Below are positions 17,368 to 26,200 of a stretch of DNA of 38,269 nt, piece by piece (position 1 is the stretch's first letter; each line of letters begins with the position of its first letter). The notes beneath the pieces were generated by a model. It ran no database searches. It was given only the letters and a program-made list of their open reading frames with translations, and had not been told where the DNA came from. This DNA is from CAZDIO01 sp964505555 (lineage in GTDB: Bacteria > Bdellovibrionota_C > UBA2361 > SZUA-149 > CAZDIO01). The stretch is from positions 1-38,269 of the forward strand of contig CAZDIO010000043.1 in NCBI GenBank assembly GCA_964505555.1, given 5' to 3'. The translations under genes and the position numbers were made by a program.

Positions 17368-17524
17368 GAAGTCGCGCTTTCTTTCGATTGAGATTTCTCC
17401 TTATAAGATTTGCCCCAAACGCATTTAAAAAACAATCCGTGATACAAATTGTTGCTTCGAAATTCGCATGCAAAAGAGCGCACTTTTGCAATTTAACGAG
17501 CAATGTAGTAAAGCTAAAATCCAA
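17368..17524. other. Divergent promoter region upstream of riboswitch
   Basis: Gene-free stretch between the minus-strand membrane protein and the riboswitch. It should carry both divergent promoters, but no clear -35/-10 pair could be chosen by eye. Confidence 0.4.
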
Positions 17525-17694
17525 CAGAAGGTGCTGGGAAGTGTGGTGTAATGCCACCGTGGACGCGCCGCCGTGATGAGAAGTTGCTTTCAAAGCAACA
17601 AACTTTAAGCACGATGTCACTGTCATGGAGTTTAAACCTTTGTGGTGGGAAGACGCTTGAAAGTTCTCTCTAAGCCGGAATACCGAACTTTCTG
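17525..17694 (+). ncRNA. Cobalamin (B12) riboswitch aptamer
   Basis: Conserved blocks of the cobalamin aptamer occur in order: GGTGCTGGGAA (17531-17540), the GTGTGGTGTAATGCCAC helix (17541-17557), GGACGCGCCGCCGTGATGAG (17561-17580), GATGTCACTGTC (17613-17624), GGTGGGAAGACGC (17644-17656) and a B12-box variant AAGCCGGAATACC (17672-17684). A closing stem pairs 17525-17532 with 17687-17694 (8 pairs, one G-T). The AAGTTGCTTTCAAAGCAAC arm at 17581-17599 is a variable hairpin. It controls the operon starting at 17847. Ligand type (AdoCbl versus other corrinoids) is not decided by sequence. Confidence 0.88.
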
Positions 17695-17703
17695 ATTATA
17701 CCT

Positions 17704-17851
17704 GGGGGTGCTCTCGCGAAGTAGGGTGCTCAGATTGCCATTCTGTGAATTGGAGTTTTCTCTCCAACACGAGAGTTCCCCCTTGTAAGACTCTTATAAG
17801 AATTAAGTATAAGTGAAAAGTTGAATTAGAAAAACAGTTTTCTCTCGTGTT
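17704..17851 (+). promoter_or_regulatory. Riboswitch expression platform with competing helices over the start codon
   Basis: 17704-17716 (GGGGGTGCTCTCG) can pair with 17770-17782 (CGAGAGTTCCCCC) at 11 of 13 positions. The same CGAGAG segment, extended to 17766-17775 (AACACGAGAG), is perfectly complementary to 17842-17851 (CTCTCGTGTT), which covers the GTG start at 17847. The two helices cannot coexist. A small TTGGAG/CTCCAA hairpin (17750-17767) also competes. There is no terminator-like T-run, so translational control is more likely. The direction of switching is inferred. Confidence 0.6.
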
Positions 17852-19781
17852 CGGTGAGATGAGTTTAGGAACTTATATTAAAATTGGTGGGATCACTGTT
17901 GTCTTTACCGTGTGCGTTGCAGGGCTTTACGGTATTACAAGGGAGGAGTCTCTTGTACTTGCTGCAAAAATATCAGAACCACAGGAAAAGCTCCTTCCAT
18001 CAACTTCTCTACCTCCTTTAAGAAAAGAAGAAACACCGCTGGTACTACAAACTCAGAGAGCACCAAATTCATTCATCTCCTCTTTTGTTCCACCCAGTAA
18101 AGAAGAGATTATTAACCAAGCAGTAGCCCCAATTAAAAACCCTCTTTCATCAGAAGAGGCACCTTCTTCAAAATCAATTAACGTTGCAGCAGCCCTTCTA
18201 GAAAAGCAGCAGATACGATCGATCTCTGGTCGGGGACCGATAAAATCACAGATGCTTGATGAAGTAGTTGAGGACTCGCTCCCATTATTTATTACTACAC
18301 ATACACTTGGCGTTGCCACTGTAGGAGAGCAGGTGAGCGTAAACCTTCAAGCGCAGGGAGGAAAGCCCCCGTACTCTTGGCAAGTGATCAATGGAGCCTT
18401 GCCCTCAGGACTTTTATTAGATGCTCAATTGGGAAGTATTCAAGGAGTGCCTGAAGAAGAACAAACAACAACCGTGCGCTTTCAAGTAGTAGATGAGCAG
18501 GGAAAATCAGATAGTGCTGATATTCCAATGAGTGTCTTTTACGGTGATTCTCTGGGAGAGGAAGGAGACACAGAAGAATTTACTGAAGAGCAAGGTGATA
18601 CCCATACGGAAAATCTTTCTCCTCAATCTTTGCAAGAGGAAATTGTCAACGATGAGATTGAAAAGACAGCAGAAGAAGAGCCTATTGAGGAGCACACGTC
18701 AGGATCTGCAAGTCACCATAGCGATAGAGAAAATGATGATAAGAATGACGATCACAACGATGAGCTACTCCCGTTGCTTGATCTTCAGGCTCGCGCCTCT
18801 GATGGGAAGGTCGGCTTAGTTTGGAAGAATCCAGTAGATCCCTTATTTGTTGGAGCACAGATCGTGCGTCAGCAGATCTCAACTCCCCTTACGCCAGAAG
18901 ATGGAGTGATCGTGTACTCAAGTTCGGGAAACAATGTGGTGGATTCAGGACTCGAAAATGGAGTTACTTATTTTTATAGTGGTTTTGCAATTTATAAAGG
19001 AACAAGCAGTGGCGAGAAAAGATCTTCTTCTGCTCCAATTGGTGCGCCTGTAACGGCTACTCCAAGAGCGGTTTCTCTCGCCGGAGGAGCTGATCCGTTC
19101 ATTGATGAAGTTGTCACCTTTACTCCTCTTGATCCAAGTAATTCCTTTGGATCAGAGAAACTTCCTGGAGTTGTTTTAGGAGCTCCTCAGGGAGGAGGGG
19201 AGTGGTCCGGTTCATTCGACGTTGTCTCCTTACACGCTGCAGCCAAAGAAAGTGGCAAGAGTGTTTCTGGGGGAAGTATTACTATACGCTTTACTAATAA
19301 TATCGTTGTTGATGGGCAAGGAAGTGATTTTACGATCTTTGAAAATGCTTTTCGAGAGCGGAACTCCGATTCGTACTGGATTGAACCGGCAGTGGTGGAT
19401 GTGAGTGCCGATGGAGTTACCTATTATCGTTTTCCATTTGATTTTGTTCCTCATTACAAAGAGGATGGAACGCTAAACCTTTCTAACCCGTTTTCGTATG
19501 CGGAAGGGTTTGCAGGAGTAAGACCGGTCTTAAGTGTTGGCACCCAACCAAGTCCGATTGATCCCGCCGTCTCTGGAGGCGATCATTTTGATCTCAGCGC
19601 TCTGCCGGGGTTGCCGCTGAAATGGATTCAATACGTTCGGATTACCTCAACGGGGGATGGTTATCTCAGAGATAAAAATGGTGACATTGTGCGCCACTCA
19701 AATGACCCTTTCACCTGGGCAGCAAGTGGAACGGGAAATTCTGGATTTGATCTTGATGCGGTAGGGGCTGTGAATTTTTAG
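17847..19781 (+). CDS. Anchored surface-type protein heading the B12-riboswitch operon
   Basis: 644 residues from GTG; ATG at 17859 is an alternative. An N-terminal helix (about residues 9-28) anchors or exports it, followed by a Pro/Ser/Glu-rich linker. An Ig-like He_PIG domain (about 148-228, with PPYSWQVINGALPSGLLLD) precedes a very acidic linker (about 232-305), a fibronectin-III-like domain (about 308-405, LVWKNP) and a C-terminal domain (about 410-644, GGSITIRFTNNIVVDGQGSD, FTIFENAF, VDVSADGVTYYRFP, GFDLDAVGAVNF). From memory, similar C-terminal domains occur in surface proteins encoded near cobalamin uptake genes in Bacteroidetes. Acidic stretches could bind calcium. Corrinoid capture or scaffolding is an inference from the operon. 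Confidence 0.72.
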   Translation: MFGEMSLGTYIKIGGITVVFTVCVAGLYGITREESLVLAAKISEPQEKLLPSTSLPPLRKEETPLVLQTQRAPNSFISSFVPPSKEEIINQAVAPIKNPLSSEEAPSSKSINVAAALLEKQQIRSISGRGPIKSQMLDEVVEDSLPLFITTHTLGVATVGEQVSVNLQAQGGKPPYSWQVINGALPSGLLLDAQLGSIQGVPEEEQTTTVRFQVVDEQGKSDSADIPMSVFYGDSLGEEGDTEEFTEEQGDTHTENLSPQSLQEEIVNDEIEKTAEEEPIEEHTSGSASHHSDRENDDKNDDHNDELLPLLDLQARASDGKVGLVWKNPVDPLFVGAQIVRQQISTPLTPEDGVIVYSSSGNNVVDSGLENGVTYFYSGFAIYKGTSSGEKRSSSAPIGAPVTATPRAVSLAGGADPFIDEVVTFTPLDPSNSFGSEKLPGVVLGAPQGGGEWSGSFDVVSLHAAAKESGKSVSGGSITIRFTNNIVVDGQGSDFTIFENAFRERNSDSYWIEPAVVDVSADGVTYYRFPFDFVPHYKEDGTLNLSNPFSYAEGFAGVRPVLSVGTQPSPIDPAVSGGDHFDLSALPGLPLKWIQYVRITSTGDGYLRDKNGDIVRHSNDPFTWAASGTGNSGFDLDAVGAVNF

Positions 19782-19804
19782 AAACGAAAAAGAGAAACAT
19801 CGAG

Positions 19805-20731
19805 ATGAAAATAAAAAAAATAGTGCACTTGTCTTTTTTGATAGGAAACATTTTTTTCTGTTTCGTCACTGAACTAGTAGCCGAACCAACTGTTCAGTTA
19901 CGAATTTCAAAGAACTTTCGTGATCAACTTTCCCTCACCTCCCTGCCGTTAAAGGAAAAAGATAGTGTCATTGACCTCCTAAGGAGAGCGGCAGTTATTC
20001 AGACAGCGTATGCGGGTGGGTTTGTAACACAGATAAATGGGATTCCCGAAGCATTTAGTAACGATCAAAAAAATTGGTTCTATTATGTAAACGGTATTTT
20101 GTCTCAAGTAGGAGCACTCCAATATCGGCCAGATAATGGAACGCAGATCTGGTGGGATTTTCACCCATGGAAAGACGCTCTCTACATCTCTGCGGTTGTG
20201 GGTGCGTACCCTCAACCGTTTGTCAGTGGGTATGAAGGAGTTGTTCCTCCTACAAAGCTTCTTATGAGTGAAGGATTTAAAGAAAAAGTTTTAATCCTAG
20301 AAAAAAGCATGAAAGCCCTTGGGGTGAAGCAGGTAGATTCAGCGGTTTTTGACCCACACCGCGAATACAACGAAGCAGTATATTACGTATTCATTGCGAA
20401 GTGGGAAGAGCTCATGAAAAGTTCACAGATAAAGAAAGCCCATAAAGATTTTTTAAAATCGGGTTTTCCTGTTCAGGTTTCAAAAAGCGGTGAACTTGAA
20501 ATACTAAATGTTAAGGGGGAAGTACAAAAAGAAATTCCCAATGCTGCAGTGTTTTTGGCAGTAAGTGGTTTGCTTGAGAGGATCCCATTTTGGGTGATCA
20601 CAGGAAAGAACGAAAGAGAGATTGAGCAAGCTCTTTCCCTTCTTAGTGAGTCTCCAGATAAGATTCAATCTTATTCAGGAGTGGTGATTGGAGAAGATCT
20701 TCTTGAAAATGTGCCAACTTTTTATGAATAG
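19805..20731 (+). CDS. Exported DUF4430 (transcobalamin-like) protein
   Basis: 308 residues. A signal peptide (residues 1-27, FLIGNIFFCFVTELVAEP) is followed by a DUF4430-type domain (about 28-130), recognised by the SVIDLLRRA helix, FVTQINGIPEAFSND, NWFYYVNGILSQVGA and the GTQIWWDFHPW ending. This fold is related to the C-terminal beta domain of transcobalamin and intrinsic factor, and in bacteria it is often coupled to cobalamin ECF transporters. Residues 130-308 are a separate region not recognised. It is 23 bases after the preceding gene and overlaps the EcfT reading frame, in line with translational coupling. It may be the periplasmic corrinoid-binding partner of the transporter. Confidence 0.82.
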   Translation: MKIKKIVHLSFLIGNIFFCFVTELVAEPTVQLRISKNFRDQLSLTSLPLKEKDSVIDLLRRAAVIQTAYAGGFVTQINGIPEAFSNDQKNWFYYVNGILSQVGALQYRPDNGTQIWWDFHPWKDALYISAVVGAYPQPFVSGYEGVVPPTKLLMSEGFKEKVLILEKSMKALGVKQVDSAVFDPHREYNEAVYYVFIAKWEELMKSSQIKKAHKDFLKSGFPVQVSKSGELEILNVKGEVQKEIPNAAVFLAVSGLLERIPFWVITGKNEREIEQALSLLSESPDKIQSYSGVVIGEDLLENVPTFYE

Positions 20732-21626
20732 AAACTCATCCCTTCATAGCACCGCTCTGATGGTGTATTTTGTAAGTATCTTTGTTTCGGCAATTATCTA
20801 TAATCATCCGCTCTATCTTGGGGTGCTTCTTGTTGTTATTGGTGCTTCTCTCTGTGGATTGGGAAAACTCTCCTCCTGGAAAAGCACCCTTTCTTTTGCG
20901 CTCTCTCTTTCGCTGTTGATCTTTATAATTAACATCTTTGTCTCTCGAAATGGGAGCACTATTCTTTTTGAAAGCGCGCCGTTGCCACTCTATGGACGGG
21001 TGTTCATTACAAAAGAAGCAGTTATTTTTAGTTTGATTATGGGATTGAAGCTCACCGTGATCTTATCCTTCTTTACTCTCTATAACGTAATGCTTCTTCC
21101 TGATCGCGCATTTCATTTTTTTTCGCGCCTTCTGCCCTCTTCAGCAATCATCGTTACTCTGAGCACTATGTTTATCCCCACGCTTCAACGACGTGCACTT
21201 GAAGCAGCGGATGTTCTTCGAAACCGAGGGTTTCATTTTGAAGGGAAAGGTTTAAAGAAACGGATCTCTTCGCAATACCCGGTGCTTAAAATACTCCTTC
21301 TCTCTGCACTTGAGGATTCTTGGGAAACTGCTGAAGCGCTTCATGCTCGGGGATTTGGAAGTGGAAAACGAACCGTATTTTACTCAGAGTCGTGGCGTAT
21401 CTTTGATTCGGTTCTTGTAGCTAGTTCGCTTCTGACTATTTTTTTTCTTATCGGTTCTTTTGTTTGGGGGGAGGTAGGAGTGAGATTTTTCCCACTTCTA
21501 AAGCTGACAACGAGCGTCAATGATTTAGTATTTTTAGCGATACTGGCTCCCCTCTGGGTGCTTGGACCAACTCTTCAAGTGCTTCTTACTCATCAAAAAA
21601 CTGAGGTTGAGTATGGAGCTCTTTAA
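20688..21626 (+). CDS. ecfT: ECF transporter transmembrane subunit EcfT
   Basis: 312 residues from the first ATG, overlapping the DUF4430 gene by 44 bases; ATGs at 20709 and 20724 are alternatives and none has a clear ribosome site. It has about six hydrophobic segments (starting AALMVYFVSIFVSAII-like near residue 22, with others at 45-65, 75-95, 110-130 and two C-terminal helices near 245-265 and 280-300). The cytoplasmic coupling region carries the two Ala-Arg-Gly-type motifs of EcfT, as VLRNRGFH (about 180) and LHARGFGSGKRT (about 222). EcfT links the ATPases to the substrate-binding S component. The ATPase and S component follow in overlapping frames. Confidence 0.9.
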   Translation: MEKIFLKMCQLFMNRNSSLHSTALMVYFVSIFVSAIIYNHPLYLGVLLVVIGASLCGLGKLSSWKSTLSFALSLSLLIFIINIFVSRNGSTILFESAPLPLYGRVFITKEAVIFSLIMGLKLTVILSFFTLYNVMLLPDRAFHFFSRLLPSSAIIVTLSTMFIPTLQRRALEAADVLRNRGFHFEGKGLKKRISSQYPVLKILLLSALEDSWETAEALHARGFGSGKRTVFYSESWRIFDSVLVASSLLTIFFLIGSFVWGEVGVRFFPLLKLTTSVNDLVFLAILAPLWVLGPTLQVLLTHQKTEVEYGAL

Positions 21627-23298
21627 GTTAAAAGATCTCTCCTATAGTTATCCGGGAGCTGACAATGATTTTCGGATTGGTGTGAAGGCTCTTTGCGAGA
21701 TTGATCTTCAGATCGGTGAAGGTGAGTTTGTTCTTGTGCTAGGTCCTTCTGGAGGTGGAAAAAGCACTCTTCTTCGCGTGCTTTCTGGGTTTATTCCAGA
21801 GTTCTATGGAGGGGCGCTTCAGGGAGAGATCCTTTTTAATGGCAGGTCAATGCTTGAAATCCCTGTTCGCGAGCTTCGAGAAAATATAGGGATGACCTTT
21901 CAAGATCCAGAAAAGCAGATCGTGATGAGTGAGGTTGAGCGAGAAATTGTGTTTGGTCTTGAAAATCTGGGAATGGATCAAAGCACAATGGTGCGGCGGT
22001 TGGTTGAGGTGCTTGGATTTTTAAACCTTTCCTCACTTCGTTATCGAAAAACGAGAGAGCTTTCTTCTGGGGAGATGCAAAAAGTTACGGTGGGGTCGAT
22101 TCTTGCGATGATGCCCCGGGTGCTTGTTCTTGATGAGCCCACTTCGCAGCTTTCTCCGGGAGCAAGTCGGGAGCTGTTTGGGATTCTAGAAAATCTTAAT
22201 AAGAATTTTGGTGTAACTATTGTTCTTTCGGATCAACAGGTAGATGAGAGTTTCTCGCTTTGTGACCGAGTGCTGTATGTGGAGGATGGGAAGATTGTAG
22301 TTGATGAGAATCCAAGTCAATATATAGATAAAGCTCCCCATGCTTATTATCTTCCTCGCATCGCAAAAATCTTTTCACAAACAGAAGATAATTCATTTTC
22401 AATCAAATCCTCAAGAAAGAAGTTAAGAGAGATATGGAAGGTAAGTGCTGAGAGAAAACAGACATCGATAGTTACTCCAGAGAATGGAGTTTCAAAGCTC
22501 CTTGAAACAGAAACAACAGTTGTTACTCTTTCTCGCCTTCGGTATCGATATCTAACTTCGATCGGAAGGAGTAGTGTTGATGGAATAGATCTCAAAGTTT
22601 CAAAAGGAGAATTTCTTTCTCTTCTTGGTGAAAATGGAGCTGGGAAAAGCACCCTTCTAAAGCTCATTGCAGGGTTATTGAAACCAGATCAAGGAAGTAT
22701 TCTTTTTAAGAAAGAGGAGAAAAAAGAAAATGAATCAACCAAAGGGGGCAATGTCGGCTATCTTGCTCAGGACTCAAACCTGTATCTTTTTAATGATACC
22801 GTAGAAGAGGAGTTGCTTTTTACCTTACGAAACTACGGTATAGACGCTCCATCGAGAGTAGAGGAGGTATTAAGCCTTCTTCATCTCCTCCCACTTCGCT
22901 CTTCCTATCCTCGTGACTTAAGTAGTGGTGAGCGAAAAAGAGTTGCTCTGGCTTCAATTCTTGTGATGAAGCCCTCGCTTCTTCTCCTTGATGAACCCAC
23001 CAGAGGGCTTGATGGAAGAATTAAGGAAGAGTTGGGAGAATACCTAAAAACACTTACAGACACTTGGGGAATGGCGATTGTGCTTGTGACTCAAGATGTA
23101 GAGTTTGCTGCGGAGTTTGCCACCCGAATTGTAATCCTCGATCAAGGGAAGATCCTTGAAGATGGACCGCCTCAAACAGTACTTCATAATAATCTTCTTT
23201 ACTCCACGCAGATCAATCGGCTCTTTCGGGGGATCGTTCAGGAACCAATTATTAATAAACAAGATGTTAAACAACTAATCGAAGCAGGTCGCATATGA
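21613..23298 (+). CDS. ecfA: Fused double ECF ATPase (EcfA-EcfA')
   Basis: 561 residues with the start at the ATG at 21613, chosen because GAGG at 21603-21606 is spaced 6 bases before it; an upstream in-frame ATG at 21562 is deep in ecfT. Two complete ABC domains: first Walker A GPSGGGKST (residues 44-52), Q-loop QDPEKQ, signature LSSGEMQKV, Walker B VLVLDEPTSQLSP; second Walker A GENGAGKST (339-347), signature LSSGERKRV, Walker B LLLLDEPTRGLDG. The QDPEKQ Q-loop is typical of ECF ATPases. In most systems two separate genes form this pair. It overlaps ecfT by 14 bases and the next gene by 4 bases. Confidence 0.94.
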   Translation: MELFKLKDLSYSYPGADNDFRIGVKALCEIDLQIGEGEFVLVLGPSGGGKSTLLRVLSGFIPEFYGGALQGEILFNGRSMLEIPVRELRENIGMTFQDPEKQIVMSEVEREIVFGLENLGMDQSTMVRRLVEVLGFLNLSSLRYRKTRELSSGEMQKVTVGSILAMMPRVLVLDEPTSQLSPGASRELFGILENLNKNFGVTIVLSDQQVDESFSLCDRVLYVEDGKIVVDENPSQYIDKAPHAYYLPRIAKIFSQTEDNSFSIKSSRKKLREIWKVSAERKQTSIVTPENGVSKLLETETTVVTLSRLRYRYLTSIGRSSVDGIDLKVSKGEFLSLLGENGAGKSTLLKLIAGLLKPDQGSILFKKEEKKENESTKGGNVGYLAQDSNLYLFNDTVEEELLFTLRNYGIDAPSRVEEVLSLLHLLPLRSSYPRDLSSGERKRVALASILVMKPSLLLLDEPTRGLDGRIKEELGEYLKTLTDTWGMAIVLVTQDVEFAAEFATRIVILDQGKILEDGPPQTVLHNNLLYSTQINRLFRGIVQEPIINKQDVKQLIEAGRI

Positions 23299-26200
23299 GT
23301 CATGATATTATTTTGGCAGTGGTAATGATTTTTCTCTTGAGTATCCTTTGTTATTCAATTGAGCGGTGTCGTTTTTCATCAAAAGAGATTGCGCTCATCT
23401 CTGTCCTTGCTGCCCTTGCTGCGCTGGGACGAGTTGTCTTTACGGCAATCCCTAGTGTGCAGCCAACAACATTTTTTGTGATTACGAGTGGTGCTGTTTT
23501 TGGCTCAACGATTGGACTTGCCGTGGGAATGGTCGCGGCGGTGGTCTCAAATATATTTTTGGGACAAGGTCCCTGGACTTTTTTTCAGATGTTGGCTTGG
23601 GCGCTCTGCGGTGTAAGTGCAGGAATGCTGCTTCGTATTTATCCTCAAGCGAATCGAAAGACATTTATCCTCTTTGGTTTTATGTGGGGGTATCTTTTTG
23701 GTTGGTTCATGAACCTTTGGTATTGGTACTCTTATGTCTACCCGCTGACGTTTAAGACATGGATAGCAACAAACGTGGCATCATTTTGGTTTGACACTGC
23801 TCATGCGGTTGCCAATATGCTCTTCTTTGTAATCCTCGGAGGAGATTTTCTTGTCATCCTTAAACGATTTAAGGGAAAACTTTCGTACTCATACGCACCG
23901 GCAATATTTGCTGCTCTTTTGATGCTTCCGGGATCGGCTCGAGCAACTGATCTTTTGATTTCCGCTGGATATGAACGGATCACCATGCAACAAAACGTTA
24001 GTGGGGGATTTGATTTTCTTCTAAATGGGGATGTGCTTGCAATTAAATCATCTTCCGGAAATCCTGCACTCTATATCTTTGATGCAAACGGAGATGGTGT
24101 TCCCTCTCAACCAGAGCTTGTCTCGGAGCTGGATTCGGGAAGTTATGGTTCTTTTGTGAATGTTTCTCCGGATGGGACGTTTGCCTTGTTTGGAGTAACC
24201 GGGACAACAGATACGATTTGGAAGATCGATCTTTCTACTCGAAACATCTCTCTTGTTACTTCACTTCAAGGAAATTTTAGCTTAGATTTTCTTGATAATG
24301 AAAAAGTATTAGTGAGTGTTCTTTCTAGTTTTAATACTAGTGTCGTTTATTTTAATCTCAATTCTCCGGGAGCTGTTACGCCGGTAGTGCTCATCCCTGA
24401 TTCCCCAACCGGCCCAGTCGTCTTGAATGAAAGAGGAGATCTCTATTACGTAAGAAGTACCTGGGACTTTCCAGCTCCGCCAGCAAGTCATCGTCTGATG
24501 AAGTTTGATACAGCAGCTATTTCCCAAGCAATCGCCACAGGAGTCCCTCTTGAAGAGGATAGTGCCACAATGAATCTCTCTTTAAACAGTGGTTATGGGC
24601 TTGCAATTAATACTTTTCAGCCAGAAGCTCGAGATATTTACATCAGCACCTTTGAGGGGTTTGTTCTTCGGGTGCATGAGGAGAGTTTCCAGGTGGAGAA
24701 TTTTATTACTCCCTCAGACTCATTCTCAAGTGTAACACACCTAAATTTTTTCCATCCTGAAGATAAATTCCTTGGAAATGTCTCCTCGCAAACGAAATTA
24801 GGCGCTTCATTTGCAACAAACTTTTTTTCTGAGAATCTGTTTTTTGAAATCCGTCCGCAGGTTTCGGTTCCCGATGATGAAGAAGAGAATACTCCAGTAG
24901 TAAATGAATTTGGTGTGTGTGTTCCAGAAGGGAGCGGAGATTGTTTGTTTCAAAAGCTCTCCTCTTCTGCCTGTGTTGGAGCAAACGGTTTTCTTGGACA
25001 GCTCAATGTTGTGTCTGTTTTAAACCTGCAAACAAAACCTCTTTCGGTTAGTGTTGAATACTTTGATTCCATGGGGATACGTCAAGGGGCTCAAAACGCA
25101 AAAATCGGAGCAAATTTAAAGCGAGATTTTATTATCAATGATCTTGGCCTACGTACAAACACTGTGGGGAGTGTCTGCGTAAAAACAGATGGTGAAGAAG
25201 GTTCGTGGAGTGGGGGGATAACTCTCTATAAACCAGACACAAGAGATGGTGTCTCAACGTTTGGAAAAAAATTTGATTTTGCGCTCTCCTATCCCTTCTT
25301 AAATCCTCAACGGGGGCAGACCGCTGTTTCTGTAAACACCTTCCATCTTGGAACAAATCCTTTGGCAGTAGTTGCTAACTGGATATCGATTGTTGATGCC
25401 GAGCGAGATGGAAAAAAGCTGACGGGGAAGATTATTTACTTTGATGAGAAGGGAAACATTATCAATCGACAAAATGTTTCAATTCCAGATGGCGGAAGGA
25501 AAGACTTCTCAGCTCATGATGGTCTTACAGGGGGTCAGAACATGAACGCACTGGGCCTTGCGCAATTTGTTCCAAGCAAAAAAACACAAAGTTACCATCT
25601 GACGCTTACTCGCTACTTCTATGATTGTGCACAAAGTGTTTGTAATAACTTTCTTGCCGCATTTAATCTTCCATATCGTCCCGGTTTAAGAGGACTTAGT
25701 AGTGGAGGGATTTCAACTACCAGTGGAGAACTAAGCGTGGTGGAATTACTCAATCCGCAAAGTACTCCATCTTCTGCACGTGTTGAAATATACAATGAAA
25801 GCGGAACGCGAAAAGGAAATCAGCGTGTTCAGGTGTCAGCGATGGGAACGCGCCACCTGATCGTCAATCGAGTTGGGGAGACGGGATTTCTTTCTCCTGA
25901 ATCAGTTGGTGTTTCCACTGTTAAGGTGGAGAGTGGCTTTATGAGTGCCCTCTCGCTTTTTTATAAACTTGATTCAACGGGGAAACTTCTCTATGCCTAT
26001 GCTGCACCATTTATGGGAGCACCAGACGTTGTGCAGATATCCCAATTTAATAGCTTTATTAAACACAGAAATGTGCCGGAGATCTATAATCCTTCAAACA
26101 CGACGATTAACATTGATCTTGATTTTCTCGATTTTACTGGGAAAAATGTGTTTAGTAAAAAAGTTCTTCTCTCTCCCCATGAATCTCACCGCTTTTCTGA

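Noticed and set aside
17360..17626. 88-residue minus-strand ORF over the riboswitch region
   Set aside because: Covers conserved riboswitch blocks on the opposite strand; no ribosome site or family seen.
21562..21612. Upstream ATG start for the EcfA fusion
   Set aside because: It would extend deep into ecfT; ATG at 21613 has a correctly spaced GAGG.
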